NCBI RefSeq assembly: GCF_000715015.1
Contig: NZ_JMIW01000003.1
Span: 310,001 to 374,000, forward strand
DNA: 64,000 nt
DNA from: Erythrobacter longus
Lineage (GTDB): Bacteria; Pseudomonadota; Alphaproteobacteria; Sphingomonadales; Sphingomonadaceae
Direction: 5' to 3'
Shown: in pieces, positions 35,097 through 44,492 of the stretch
Numbering within the stretch: the first letter of the stretch is position 1
Layout: each line of letters opens with the position of its first letter
Notes under the pieces: generated by a model
Seen by the model: only the letters and a program-made list of their open reading frames with translations
Database searches by the model: none
What the model was told of the DNA's origin: nothing
Program-made: the position numbers and the translations under genes

Positions 35097-35890
35097 CCCC
35101 GGATGAAAACGGTCTCATAAGGATGTGCAGGCCGAGGCTCATCCGCCTTGGTCAGCTCGAAACCATTTGGCTTTTCGAGATAGGCATCGCGCGAATAATC
35201 ATTGCGCAAGAAAGCCACCTCGCATCTGGCAGCTTTGAACCGCTCAAGTATGCTCTCTTCCTCCTCGAGCAGTTCGACAACAATAGTTGCCGTCGCTTCA
35301 GGGTGCGTCAACAGCCAATCGGCGAGCTCATCCAGAACAGGTCCTTCTGCACCTTCAATGTCGATCTTGAAGACATTGTCCGCTTTGGGATCGAGCTCAA
35401 CCAGATTACGCAGCGGTGCCGCAGGCACCTTTGCGTGGATCACCGCGTTTTCCGGTTTGTTGATCGTGCGGCTGCCGGTATTTGTTGGGCCTGAACGATC
35501 ATAAAGAGTGAGTTCGCCGACTTCGGCTGCGAGTGCCACATTGTGGATCATCCCACGCAATCCGGCTTTTTCAAGATTGGCCTTGGCTGTCGCTGCCATT
35601 TGCGGCGAGGCTTCGAATCCAACCACATCTGCCCCGCGGCTGGCTGCGAGCAGGCTGAAATAGCCGATATTGGTGCCGAGGTCGTAGAACTTGGTTTGTG
35701 GCGTGATCCGCGAGGCTAAGAACTCAGATAAATTGGGTTCCCAATAACCGAATGTGAAAATGTACCGACTGACCATATCGCGTGTGTTTCCGCCAATCGG
35801 AAACCCATAATGCGTTCCAAAACGCAAAGTTGGAAAGACCCTGCCCAGCGCGGAGGCCGCATAGAACCTGAAGGTACGATAAGGGGTCAT
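35093..35890 (-). CDS. FkbM-family methyltransferase
   Basis: 265 aa from the ATG at 35890; the frame extends 20 codons to a TTG. SAM-binding Rossmann motif I is FYDLGTNIGYFSLLAASRG, followed by VVGFEASPQMAATAKANLEK and the family post-motif FKIDIEGAEGPVLDEL. These proteins methylate O-groups of sugars, lipids or polyketides. It lies opposite in strand between gatA and gatB, splitting the gat genes. Confidence 0.85.
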   Translation of the reverse strand: MTPYRTFRFYAASALGRVFPTLRFGTHYGFPIGGNTRDMVSRYIFTFGYWEPNLSEFLASRITPQTKFYDLGTNIGYFSLLAASRGADVVGFEASPQMAATAKANLEKAGLRGMIHNVALAAEVGELTLYDRSGPTNTGSRTINKPENAVIHAKVPAAPLRNLVELDPKADNVFKIDIEGAEGPVLDELADWLLTHPEATATIVVELLEEEESILERFKAARCEVAFLRNDYSRDAYLEKPNGFELTKADEPRPAHPYETVFIRG

Positions 35891-36066
35891 GCTGGGTTGC
35901 TTCTGAGTTGTTGGCGAGTTTGTTAGTTCGGACAGTTGTGGCGTTTGCAAGTTTTGGTGTCCAGTCCTTTGTAGGCCTTGCCAGAGCGCCCTTACAATGT
36001 GTCGATGGGGCTTGAGAATTGCACTGGCGTCACCGGGCTTTGGCGTTATATCGGCGAGGCAAACAC

Positions 36067-36321
36067 ATGGCGTTATTCGGACGGCACATTATGGTTGATA
36101 CACCGCTGATCTTGGCAGGCATTGGCATTATGCTGGCTGTGCCGCTCACTTTTGTGTTTGCCAACTGGGTGCGCAAAAATGTGGACCACGGCGAGGCGCG
36201 CTTTGGTCCGGATGGGAAAATGATCTCGGGTGAGACCCAAACCACCGTAGACCGGAGCCACGCGCGCCCTGCACAACGCATCGAACAAGACGAACCAGAT
36301 AAGGCAAGTGGCAATGAGTGA
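36067..36321 (+). CDS. Small single-TM protein overlapping gatB
   Basis: 84 aa from the ATG at 36067 ([10 protein letters not shown]; a second ATG lies eight codons on). One TM helix (about 11-33, [20 protein letters not shown]) and a charged, Pro/Asp/Glu-rich tail. Its stop lies eight bases inside gatB, so translation is probably coupled. Unrecognised family. Confidence 0.65.
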   Translation: MALFGRHIMVDTPLILAGIGIMLAVPLTFVFANWVRKNVDHGEARFGPDGKMISGETQTTVDRSHARPAQRIEQDEPDKASGNE

Positions 36322-37813
36322 CTACCGCATCCAAGGCGCAACCGGCGAATGGGAGGTCGTGATCGGCCTTGAAGTCCACGCGCAGGTGACTTCCAAGTCC
36401 AAGCTGTTTTCGGGCGCAAACACCGAATTTGGCGCCGAGCCCAATTCCCAGGTGTCTCTGGTCGATGCGGCCATGCCCGGAATGCTGCCCGTACCCAACC
36501 GCGAATGCGTCCGTCAGGCGGTGCGTACCGGTATGGCCATCGAGGCGCAGATCAACGCCTGGAGCCGGTTTGACCGCAAGAATTACTTCTACGCCGATTT
36601 GCCGCAAGGCTATCAGATCAGCCAGCTTTATCACCCGATTGTGGGCGAGGGGCAGCTCTTGATCGAAGCGGACGAGAAACACGGCATTCCCGAAGACAAA
36701 GTGATCGGGATCGAGCGTATTCACATCGAACAGGACGCGGGCAAGCTGATGCACGATCAGCATCCGACCATGTCCTATGTCGACCTTAACCGTTCGGGCG
36801 TTGCCTTGATGGAGATCGTCTCACGCCCCGATATGCAATCGCCGGCAGAAGCGGGCGCTTATGTGCGCAAGCTGCGCTCTATCCTGCGCTATGTGGGATC
36901 ATGCGATGGCAATATGGAAGAAGGCTCCATGCGCGCCGACGTCAATGTGTCGGTGCGCAAAGTCGGCGCGACCGAGCTTGGCACGCGGACCGAGACGAAG
37001 AATGTGAACTCTGTGCGCTTCGTCATGCAAGTGATTGAATATGAGGCGAACCGTCAGGTTGACGTGCTTGAAAGCGGCGGCACTGTGGATCAGGAAACGC
37101 GCCTGTTCGACGTCGCGACCGGCACCACGCGGACCATGCGTTCTAAAGAAGACGCGCATGACTACCGCTACTTCCCCGATCCCGATTTGCTTCCCCTGGT
37201 GCTAGAGGATGACTTCCTCGAAGAATGCCGCGCGTCGCTCCCGGAACTGCCCGATGCAAAGCGGGTGCGGTACGAAACCGAGCTGGGCCTGACGCCGTAT
37301 AATGCGCGCGAACTCACCCATGAGGTTGAGACCTTTGCGCGGTTTGAAACGCTGCTCACCGCCGCTGCGAGCGCTCTCGGAAAGCCCGAAGCAAAAGTCG
37401 CGACACAAGTTGCCAACTGGGCGCTGTCAGTGGCGCCCGGCGTGATCAAGTCGCTGGGTGAGGAGGCCGATGCCTCCCACGCGACTGCTGAACGTCAGGC
37501 TGCGATCCTTGCGATGCAGGACAAGGGCGAAATCTCCGGCTCACAAGCCAAGGAAATCTTCGAAATCGTCCTTCGGCAGGGCCGCGAGCCCGATGAAATC
37601 GCCGATACCGAGGGGCTCAAACAAGTCTCCGACACCGGCGCGATCGAGGCGGCGATTGATGACATCCTTGCGAACAACCAAGACAAGGTCGAACAATACA
37701 AAGGCGGCAAAGACAAGCTCTTTGGCTTCTTCGTCGGCCAGACCATGAAAGCGATGCAGGGCAAGGCGAACCCGGCGGTTGTGAACCAGATCCTGAAGGA
37801 CAAGCTCGCCTAG
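36314..37813 (+). CDS. gatB: Asp-tRNA(Asn)/Glu-tRNA(Gln) amidotransferase subunit B
   Basis: 499 aa from the ATG at 36314, which has AAGG nine bases upstream; a GTG two codons earlier is too close to it. The family opening [20 protein letters not shown], the kinase-like active site with [14 protein letters not shown] and [14 protein letters not shown], and the C-terminal YqeY-like tail ([36 protein letters not shown]) are all present. It phosphorylates and amidates tRNA-bound Glu/Asp with ammonia from GatA. Confidence 0.97.
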   Translation: MSDYRIQGATGEWEVVIGLEVHAQVTSKSKLFSGANTEFGAEPNSQVSLVDAAMPGMLPVPNRECVRQAVRTGMAIEAQINAWSRFDRKNYFYADLPQGYQISQLYHPIVGEGQLLIEADEKHGIPEDKVIGIERIHIEQDAGKLMHDQHPTMSYVDLNRSGVALMEIVSRPDMQSPAEAGAYVRKLRSILRYVGSCDGNMEEGSMRADVNVSVRKVGATELGTRTETKNVNSVRFVMQVIEYEANRQVDVLESGGTVDQETRLFDVATGTTRTMRSKEDAHDYRYFPDPDLLPLVLEDDFLEECRASLPELPDAKRVRYETELGLTPYNARELTHEVETFARFETLLTAAASALGKPEAKVATQVANWALSVAPGVIKSLGEEADASHATAERQAAILAMQDKGEISGSQAKEIFEIVLRQGREPDEIADTEGLKQVSDTGAIEAAIDDILANNQDKVEQYKGGKDKLFGFFVGQTMKAMQGKANPAVVNQILKDKLA

Positions 37814-37829
37814 CCATGTTGATGCGGCC

Positions 37830-38825
37830 ATGCTCTTAAGGGTCGCTCTATGGGGTCCGCTCCTCTTGGCGGGCCTGCTGGCGGGCGGGTACATCTACCT
37901 CCATGATCCCTTCGCGCGCGATGGGACTGAGCTGTTGCAGGTGCCGCTTTCTGAGGTGGACCCTTCGCTCACCCAAGTCGGCGACCTCAAATATCTCGGC
38001 GGCCTCGACATCCCGCGCATGGGGCAGAATATTGGCGGGCTCTCCGGGCTTCGCTGGGATGCGGAGAGCGGGCGCTTGCTCGCAATCACCGACGATGCGC
38101 GCTGGGTGTGGATTACGCCTGAGGAGGCCGAGGGACGGCTCACCGGGATCACCGATATCAAGAGCGGGCCGCTCCTTGGGGAAGGCGGCGAGCCTCTTTC
38201 GGGCAAGGCAAAAGGTGACAGTGAAAGCCTGACATCGGTTATCGATCAGGGCTGGGCGGTTGGGTTTGAACGGGATCATCGAATTCTGGTCTATAAAAAG
38301 CTGGATCAGGAGCCTCAGCGGCTCAATGTGGATGTGGTCGATTTGTTGGGACCGCTCGAAGAGAACATGGGACTTGAGGCATTGGCGATCAGCGTCTCGA
38401 CACAGATTTCGTGCGCTGAAAGACAGACATTGCCGGGTCGTCCCAATTGCATGGCCAGCTTCGATGGCGGTGAGCTTCAGCCTCTGTATGCAAATCCGCC
38501 TGAAACCGTCCGTAAACTCGGCGCAATACCAACCGATGCCGATACGCTCAGCGATGGGACGGCTCTCATCCTTTTCCGTTCTTACGACCCTGCCAATGGC
38601 AATTCTGGAGCGATTGTGTCGTTTGGCCCCGACAATGCCCGGCGCGAACTTCTCGTGCTTGCGCCGCCGCTGACTGTCGACAATTTCGAAGGGCTTGCCG
38701 TGCGCGAGGAAGGCGTCGGGGAAGACCGACGAACCTTCCTCTACATTGTCAGCGATGACAATTTCTCCGGTTCCCAGCGCACATTGCTTATGAAGTTTGA
38801 ATTACTCGCCAAACCTGCGAACTGA
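37830..38825 (+). CDS. Esterase-like activity of phytase family protein (Phytase-like, PF13449)
   Basis: 331 aa with an N-terminal TM or signal segment (about 3-24) and a beta-propeller-like domain: GGLSGLRWDAESGRLLAITD, ESLTSVIDQGWAVGFERDHR, LEALAIS, DNFEGLAVREEG, LYIVSDDNFSGSQRTLLMKF. The family is annotated from sequence similarity to phytases; enzymatic activity and substrate here are unproven. Probably periplasmic. Starts 16 bp after gatB. Confidence 0.8.
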   Translation: MLLRVALWGPLLLAGLLAGGYIYLHDPFARDGTELLQVPLSEVDPSLTQVGDLKYLGGLDIPRMGQNIGGLSGLRWDAESGRLLAITDDARWVWITPEEAEGRLTGITDIKSGPLLGEGGEPLSGKAKGDSESLTSVIDQGWAVGFERDHRILVYKKLDQEPQRLNVDVVDLLGPLEENMGLEALAISVSTQISCAERQTLPGRPNCMASFDGGELQPLYANPPETVRKLGAIPTDADTLSDGTALILFRSYDPANGNSGAIVSFGPDNARRELLVLAPPLTVDNFEGLAVREEGVGEDRRTFLYIVSDDNFSGSQRTLLMKFELLAKPAN

Positions 38826-38848
38826 CGCTGCCCGGTTCGCGGCCCTGC

Positions 38849-40375
38849 TTACGCGGCGGAACGCAAATGTTCGTGGCCATTGCTGGATTGATCAGAGACG
38901 AAGCGTGAGACGATCTCTTTGAGCGCATCAGCTTGCGAGTTGAGTTGGTGCATGGCCGCATTGCTCTCTTCAACCATCGCGGCGTTTTGCTGCATGCTTT
39001 CGTTGAGATTGCCAATCGACGCGCTCACCTTGCCAAATTGGCCGGCTGTATCTGACGTGCGCTGAGATATCTCAGAGACGTTGGTGTCAACCGCGTCAAA
39101 CTCTTCGAGGATTGTGCTCAAAATCGAGCTCATATTCTCAACCAGAAGCGTTCCTTCATCCACGTCATGGACCGATTTTTCGACCAGTTCCTTGATCGAA
39201 GTTGCCGATTCTGTTGCGCGCTGAGCCAAGACGCGAACCTCATGCGCAACCACGGAGAACCCTTTACCGCTTTCGCCTGCACGGGCCGCTTCGACACCGG
39301 CATTCAGAGCGAGCAAGTTTGTCTGGAACGCAATGCCGTCGATCAGGTCGATGATATCGCGGATCTCGCTTGCTGAGTTCTTGATCCGGCTCATCGCATC
39401 TGATGCGGTGACGATCATCTCCTTGCCATCGTCCGCTTTCCCTTTGACAGCGATGGTCACTTCGTTCGTCTGCTCACATAGCGATGCGGTGCTGCCAAGG
39501 TCCTGTGCCAGTTTGTTGGAAAGGCTGGATACCTCGTCAAGCATGTCTGAATCGCGCGCGGTTCGATTGCCAAGGTCGTCGGATGCAGCCCGCATTTCAC
39601 CAGCGCCTTCGACAACGCAGTCTGCCGTTTCGTTCACGTGGCCAAAAATGCTTTGCAACTGTTCGCAGGTTTCATTGACAGCAAAGCGCAAGGATTCATA
39701 TTTCGACGGGAATTTTTCTTCGATCCGAGAGTGCATATCGCCCGAAGACAAGGAGGAGAGGCGCGCATTGAGGTGATGCAACACAAGTTGTTGCTCTTCA
39801 CTGATCCGCTTTTTCTCTGCCTCGGCGGCCGCTTCCAGTCTCTCGCGTTCAGCGCGTTCTTCGCTTTGGCCTTTGATCATGCTTTCAAGCTGGGAGCACA
39901 GGAACATCAAAGCGACGCTTTCGCCAAGTAGCACCACCGCATGAAAGATAACGCGGGCGAAATCTGATCCGTCAGGAAAGACGTAAAGGGGCGCCACAAA
40001 GTTCAGCAAAAGGTGATGGACCGCTGTGACCGATGTGGCGGCCAGGATGGGACGCCAATCTGCCAGAACCGCGAGCATCGCCAAAAGGGCAAAGAAAGTC
40101 AGGTGCATATCGATCACCCAACCCGTGTCCCGGGCGAGCGCAACGAATATCGCAGCATAGACCGGTGTCGTAATACCAAGGATGAGGCGCGCGGTCTTAT
40201 CGCTGCGTTTGAGGACGGCAAGAGTGATCGGTGTCAGCGTTAACAATCCGCCGGCGATACCGAATATGATTTGTCCCGACATCAATGACCAGCCGACAAT
40301 GATACAGCCCAGCAAGCCGCACAGGACGGCCAAAGACTGCATTCCTCGCAGGCGAATGGATTGAAGTTCTTTCAT
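38849..40375 (-). CDS. Methyl-accepting chemotaxis-like protein without a periplasmic sensor domain
   Basis: 508 aa. Residues about 13-160 contain five or six TM helices and no large periplasmic loop. A helical linker (about 165-230, RAERERLEAAAEAEKKRISE) leads to a MCP signalling hairpin (about 250-495) with the conserved tip IIDLIDGIAFQTNLLALNAG, VEAARAGESGKGFSVVAHEV, VLAQRA. The C-terminus is NGHEHLRSAA, with no CheR pentapeptide. The start overlaps the stop of the small upstream gene by ATGA. No che genes are in the window, so its sensing role and output are open. Confidence 0.88.
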   Translation of the reverse strand: MKELQSIRLRGMQSLAVLCGLLGCIIVGWSLMSGQIIFGIAGGLLTLTPITLAVLKRSDKTARLILGITTPVYAAIFVALARDTGWVIDMHLTFFALLAMLAVLADWRPILAATSVTAVHHLLLNFVAPLYVFPDGSDFARVIFHAVVLLGESVALMFLCSQLESMIKGQSEERAERERLEAAAEAEKKRISEEQQLVLHHLNARLSSLSSGDMHSRIEEKFPSKYESLRFAVNETCEQLQSIFGHVNETADCVVEGAGEMRAASDDLGNRTARDSDMLDEVSSLSNKLAQDLGSTASLCEQTNEVTIAVKGKADDGKEMIVTASDAMSRIKNSASEIRDIIDLIDGIAFQTNLLALNAGVEAARAGESGKGFSVVAHEVRVLAQRATESATSIKELVEKSVHDVDEGTLLVENMSSILSTILEEFDAVDTNVSEISQRTSDTAGQFGKVSASIGNLNESMQQNAAMVEESNAAMHQLNSQADALKEIVSRFVSDQSSNGHEHLRSAA

Positions 40376-40692
40376 GATACGATCTTCTCAACGTTAGGGT
40401 TGGGGCGACATAGATCAGGTTGTGCGGACACCGGCAGAAACCCGGCTTTGACAGCGTCAAATGCACTAATCTGGCCGTCCAATTGGACGATGGGAGATGC
40501 CCCGTTTTGGGCAAAACTGATCAGCGGCAAATCGTGCCTGGCCGACCATGCGAGCGCTCTATTGGGAGATGAGTGGTTCAAGTCGAACAACACCGCAGCG
40601 CTTCCCTCAGGTGGATAAAACGCGGCGAGTGTCAGGCTTGCTGCGGTAAGCAAGCCTTGAGCAGATAAAATAAGGGCGGTCCCAATTCGCAT
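40372..40692 (-). CDS. Small exported or membrane protein coupled to the chemotaxis gene
   Basis: 106 aa from the ATG at 40692. Residues about 5-26 (ALILSAQGLLTAASLTLAAF) form a signal peptide or TM helix; the remainder is a short polar domain (SSPNRALAWSARHDLPLIS, QNGASPIVQLDGQISAF). It overlaps the MCP gene start by ATGA. No family recognised. Coupling suggests a partner of the receptor, but that is inference. Confidence 0.6.
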   Translation of the reverse strand: MRIGTALILSAQGLLTAASLTLAAFYPPEGSAAVLFDLNHSSPNRALAWSARHDLPLISFAQNGASPIVQLDGQISAFDAVKAGFLPVSAQPDLCRPNPNVEKIVS

Positions 40693-40792
40693 GGTCCGTT
40701 CAATAAGGTCACACTGTGAAGCGGTGCTCAATCGAAGGATAGGGCCGACTGCCTAGATTACGGTTCTGAATGTGATCAGGTTTGGGGTTCTG

Positions 40793-40828
40793 GCTCGGGG
40801 CAAAGCTCGGGGCAAAGCTCGGGGCAAA
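40793..40828. repeat. Three tandem copies of a 12-bp repeat
   Basis: GCTCGGGGCAAA occurs three times head to tail without mismatch, between the terminator at 40879 and the small coupled gene. No coding or regulatory role is evident. Confidence 0.85.
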
Positions 40829-40878
40829 GGGCGACCGCACTGCAAAGGCGGTTGCCCAACTTTGGCAAGGCAAACAAA

Positions 40879-40914
40879 AAGCCCGCCCGGGCATCAAAGC
40901 TCGGGCGGGCTTTT
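40879..40914 (-). terminator. Intrinsic terminator after the small beta-rich protein gene
   Basis: AAAGCCCGCCCG and CGGGCGGGCTTT form a stem of about 12 bp. On the - strand a TTTTTGTTTG run follows, 22 bp after the stop of the gene at 40936. T residues on the + side (TTTTGTC) make it potentially bidirectional. Confidence 0.85.
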
Positions 40915-40935
40915 GTCTAGCGTAAGCTTGCGGTT

Positions 40936-41235
40936 TTAGACGCGCGTGCCTGTGAGCGGCATTGCGCCAAATGCGCCAGCGTTGACGTTGCCAGTGATGG
41001 TGTCGCCATCAACGGTTGCTTCGCAGTCGAGTGTCATCGGCATTGGAACCGTCATGTTCATTTTCCAGCTCAGCGTGCTGCCAGCAATGTCGCCGCTTTC
41101 GATGTCCATCGAACCCATACCGCCAGCCATGCTGCCTTTGAATGTGCCATCGCCATTGTCGACGATGGTAAGCGTACCGGTTTGGTCGCCCATCGGGCTT
41201 TTCACAGTGGTGTTATAAGTACCTGCAACTGACAT
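40936..41235 (-). CDS. Small Gly/Met/Thr-rich beta-strand protein of unknown function
   Basis: 99 aa with no signal peptide. Alternating strands (GTYNTTVKSPMGDQTGTLTI, GTFKGSMAGGMGSMDIESGD, TLSWKMNMTVPMPMTLDCEA, VDGDTITGNVNAGAFGAMPL) suggest a small beta-barrel or sandwich. The start has a strong GGAG seven bases upstream and the gene has its own terminator, so it is well supported. I have seen this sequence type appended to amidohydrolases or standing alone in sphingomonads, from memory only. Confidence 0.75.
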   Translation of the reverse strand: MSVAGTYNTTVKSPMGDQTGTLTIVDNGDGTFKGSMAGGMGSMDIESGDIAGSTLSWKMNMTVPMPMTLDCEATVDGDTITGNVNAGAFGAMPLTGTRV

Positions 41236-41531
41236 CTCGTATCTCCTTTAGGTACGCCCGCACCGGGGCGCTTGTGGTGTCTTGAAGCGCGATGACCGCT
41301 TTGGGTCCATTGGCTTGGCGCAAAGTTGTACACGTCGCACAGGCGCATTCAATCCCTTACGCTGCGTCAACTGGCGCGAAAAAAGAAGTGGGCCCCAAAA
41401 AAGCGGACCCAAAAAAAGCGGGCCCAAAAAGGCGGGCCCAAAAGAAACGGGCAGGGCCATGATTGACCCTGCCCGCTGTTTTTACTCTTTGTGCCTTTCA
41501 ATCGCTGCCGCGCTGAAAGGCAGGAGGGCGA
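41236..41531. repeat. Repeat-bearing spacer with serial GGGCCC/poly-A units
   Basis: Positions about 41386-41447 hold four degenerate 14-16 bp units, each a GGGCCC-like palindrome (GTGGGCCCC, GCGGACCC, GCGGGCCC, GCGGGCCC) followed by a run of five to seven A. On the - strand this reads as GC-rich palindromes each followed by a T-run, downstream of the terminator at 41449-41484. The rest of the spacer shows nothing recognisable. Confidence 0.6.
41449..41484 (-). terminator. Intrinsic terminator after the M16 protease gene
   Basis: GGGCAGGG and CCCTGCCC form the stem around a 10-base loop. T-rich sequence follows on both strands; the gene ending nearby is the - strand protease at 41532. Confidence 0.8.
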
Positions 41532-44399
41532 TTAGCCGCCTTGTTGTTCAGCGCCTTCCATTTCGCGCACTTCAACTGGAAGGCCCAGCTGTTCGAGCTG
41601 CGGCGCTACTTTTTCTGCATCGCCAACGACAACCCAAAGGAAGTCATCAATGTCGAGTGCAGAACGCGCTGCTGCATCCAGGCTATCAGTGGTTTGCGCT
41701 TCATATTTGCCGACCAGCTCTTCGTAATAGCTGTCCGGACGTCCGAAGAGCGCGAGCTCCTGCATCGCGCCCAGAACCGCGCTCGATGTTTCGAACCGGC
41801 CGGGCAGAAGACCAACCGAGTTTGCAACATTGCGGGTGAGCTCTTCTTCGGTCACGCCGTTTACGCTGAGGAATTCGCCCGTCTCGCGGATCATCTCTGC
41901 GATGGAATCGCCTGTGCGGTCCGCCTGAACGCCGCCGCCAATGGCATAGACCACTGCGTTTTCGCGCGCCTGTGGCCCACCACGAACGCCGTAGCTCCAA
42001 CCCTTGGTCTCCCGCAGGTTCATGTTGAGACGTGCCAGGAAGTTTCCGCCAAGCGAATTGTTGGCGTTTTCAAAGTCGACATAGGCCGGATCGCTTGCAT
42101 CAAGCGGGGTGATTTGCCCGCCAAAGATAAAGCTTTGCGGTGAGTTTGGACGGTTGATCAGGACAATGCGACCGCCTTCTGCCTCGGTTGGCATGGTGGA
42201 GAAGTCTTTTTCACCCTTAGGCACAGAAGGCGCTTCCCAATCGCCGAACGCTTCGTTGAGCTGAGCCAAAACGGTGTCCAAGGGCAGGCTTGAGATCACA
42301 AAAACCTCGCCATTGTCCGGACGGATCCATGTGTCCTTGAACGCCACCAGATCATCGCGGGTGATACCTTCGACGCTTTCGATCGTTTCTACACCGCCAT
42401 AGGGGCTGTCTGCACCGAAAAGCTCCACGCCGATGGCGCGGCCGGCAATGCCTTGGGGCGAGCGCATTTGCTGGCGAATGCCGGTGATGGTCTGTGCTTT
42501 TACCCGGGCAAGGTCATTTTCGTTGAACGCCGGATTACGAATGATGTCACCAAGCAGGCTAAGCGATGGTGCAAGGTTGGAGGACAAAGCCGAGAGCGTG
42601 AAGCTCGAACGGTCATCGCCGCCGCCTGTATTGATGGTGACACCCAGCTTTTCACGCTCTTCGGCGATTTGCTGGCTGCTCAATGTGGCAGTGCCTTCGT
42701 CAAACAGGCCAAGGGCAAGCCCTTCAAGGCCGCGCTTGTCTGCGGTGTCGGAAGCGGTCCCAGCGTTAAATGACATCGTCACATAGGTCGCAGGAACAGC
42801 ATCACGCTTTGCATAGGTGACCTGCATCCCGTTCGCGAGGGTTGTCCGCTCAAAGTCAGGGAAATCAAGCGACGGAACCGAGGCGATTTCTGGCGCCGGG
42901 CGTTCCAGCGATACGGTGATTGCATCTTTGTCGCTGTCGCGGTCGCGCTCGGTTGCTGGCCCACCAGCGGTAACACTGGATGCTTCCTCATAGGACGCAT
43001 CGCGCTCTCCGGGTTCAAGAACCAGAGTGAAGGCAGGCTTGGTCATCCATTCCTGCATCGCCGACTTGATCGTCTCTGGCGTGATAGAGGCAAGCAGTTC
43101 AAGCTGGTTCACAGCAAAGCTTGGGTCGCCTGCCAGCACTTCGCCGCGGGCAAGAGCCACGGCCTTACCGCCAAAGCCGCCGACCTGTTCAAGCCCACGA
43201 ATGGTGCCGGCAAGGTTGCTGGTCGCCGCGCGCTCTACTTCTTCAGCGGTTGGGCCGGTTTCAACATACCAGTCGACAAGCTGTTTCAGGCGCGCTTCGA
43301 GAACGCGTTGGTCAACGCCGTCCTTAAGAGTGGCGCTTACGTTGATAAGGCCGACGCGTTGGAAGTCGAAGTTTCCAGCCGATACGCTCACCGCAAGCTG
43401 TTCATCGCGCACAAGGATTTGGTCCAGACGGCTTGAAAGAAGCCCGCCAAGGATTTGCGTCCCCATGTTGAGCGCGGCCAGATCTTCTGACGTGATACCT
43501 GGCGCAGGCCAATACATGCTGATCGAAGTTGCAGCGACCTGGTCACGCATGACCTTGCGCACGGGCTCTTCAAGGGTTGGGATTTCAGCGGCCGCCGGGG
43601 TGTTCACCGCGCCGCGCGGGATCGGGCCAAACCACTTTTCAACCAGCGGGCGCGCTTCTTCAGCCGAAACATCGCCAGCAAGCACAATCGTTGCGTTGTT
43701 AGGGCCGTATTTGTCGCGGAACCACTCTTTCACATCGTCAAGCGTTGCCGCCTCAATGTCAGCCATCGAACCGATGACGGAGTGTTGGTACGGGTGACCA
43801 TCAGGGAAGATGGTTTCGAGGATTTCGTAGAATACAAGACCGCCAGGACGGTTGTCGCCTTGACGCTTTTCGTTCTGGACAACGCCGATCTGGTTGTCGA
43901 GTTTCCCTTGTGTGACCGCGCCAAGCAGATAGCCCATCCGGTCGCTTTCCAGCCACAAAGCGCGTTCGAGCGCAGGGCGAGGGACCGTTTGGAAGTAGTT
44001 GGTGCGGTCAAAGTTCGTGGTACCGTTGTAATCGGTCGCGCCCATTTCTTGCAAGTATTGGAAATAGTCGTTTGGCGCGTTTTCCGAACCGTTGAACATC
44101 AGGTGCTCAAACAGGTGAGCAAAGCCCGTGAGGCCCTTTGGCTCATCCTTGGAGCCCACATTGTACCATACAGCAACGCCAACGATTGGCGCTTTGCGGT
44201 CTTCGTGCACGATCACGGTCAGGCCATTTTCAAGCTCGAATTTTTCATACGGAACCTGAACCTGCGCGACCAGTTCCTGCAGGTCGTTAGCAGGCTCAGC
44301 CGCAGCTGAGGCGTGGTCATCGGCAAAAGCGGGGGTTAGCGGTGTTGCAATGGCAACGCTAAGCGCAGCGAGGCTCGCTGCGGCGTGACGAAATTTCAT
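41532..44399 (-). CDS. M16 family zinc metallopeptidase (two-domain, exported)
   Basis: 955 aa with a signal peptide ending at ATPLTPAFA (about residue 26). The first M16 domain is active-type: inverted zinc motif His95-x-x-Glu98-His99 (HLFEHLMFNG) and third ligand Glu177 (VVQNEKRQGDN). The second half (from about 500, PDFERTTLANGMQVTYAKRD) lacks HxxEH and forms the non-catalytic partner of the clamshell. Periplasmic degradation of unfolded or short peptides is the family role. It lies downstream of the acylase gene on the same strand. Confidence 0.92.
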   Translation of the reverse strand: MKFRHAAASLAALSVAIATPLTPAFADDHASAAAEPANDLQELVAQVQVPYEKFELENGLTVIVHEDRKAPIVGVAVWYNVGSKDEPKGLTGFAHLFEHLMFNGSENAPNDYFQYLQEMGATDYNGTTNFDRTNYFQTVPRPALERALWLESDRMGYLLGAVTQGKLDNQIGVVQNEKRQGDNRPGGLVFYEILETIFPDGHPYQHSVIGSMADIEAATLDDVKEWFRDKYGPNNATIVLAGDVSAEEARPLVEKWFGPIPRGAVNTPAAAEIPTLEEPVRKVMRDQVAATSISMYWPAPGITSEDLAALNMGTQILGGLLSSRLDQILVRDEQLAVSVSAGNFDFQRVGLINVSATLKDGVDQRVLEARLKQLVDWYVETGPTAEEVERAATSNLAGTIRGLEQVGGFGGKAVALARGEVLAGDPSFAVNQLELLASITPETIKSAMQEWMTKPAFTLVLEPGERDASYEEASSVTAGGPATERDRDSDKDAITVSLERPAPEIASVPSLDFPDFERTTLANGMQVTYAKRDAVPATYVTMSFNAGTASDTADKRGLEGLALGLFDEGTATLSSQQIAEEREKLGVTINTGGGDDRSSFTLSALSSNLAPSLSLLGDIIRNPAFNENDLARVKAQTITGIRQQMRSPQGIAGRAIGVELFGADSPYGGVETIESVEGITRDDLVAFKDTWIRPDNGEVFVISSLPLDTVLAQLNEAFGDWEAPSVPKGEKDFSTMPTEAEGGRIVLINRPNSPQSFIFGGQITPLDASDPAYVDFENANNSLGGNFLARLNMNLRETKGWSYGVRGGPQARENAVVYAIGGGVQADRTGDSIAEMIRETGEFLSVNGVTEEELTRNVANSVGLLPGRFETSSAVLGAMQELALFGRPDSYYEELVGKYEAQTTDSLDAAARSALDIDDFLWVVVGDAEKVAPQLEQLGLPVEVREMEGAEQQGG

Positions 44400-44492
44400 G
44401 TTTTTAGTCCCTTCGTATTCTCAATGCCTGGCGCAAAGCTTTGGGGGGAGTCGCCCGAACCAAGGCGAAATCAAGCCGGTCAAATCGCCGGA

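Noticed and set aside
40709..40897. 62-residue frame with FAPS repeats
   Set aside because: Translation of the triple 12-bp repeat and terminator region; not a gene.
40793..41450. CRISPR-like array
   Set aside because: Tandem units of 12-16 bp with no unique spacers and no cas genes; simple repeats.
41248..41460. 70-residue frame with GPLFLGPLFWGP repeats
   Set aside because: The repeats are the translated GGGCCC/T-run array; no ribosome binding site or family.
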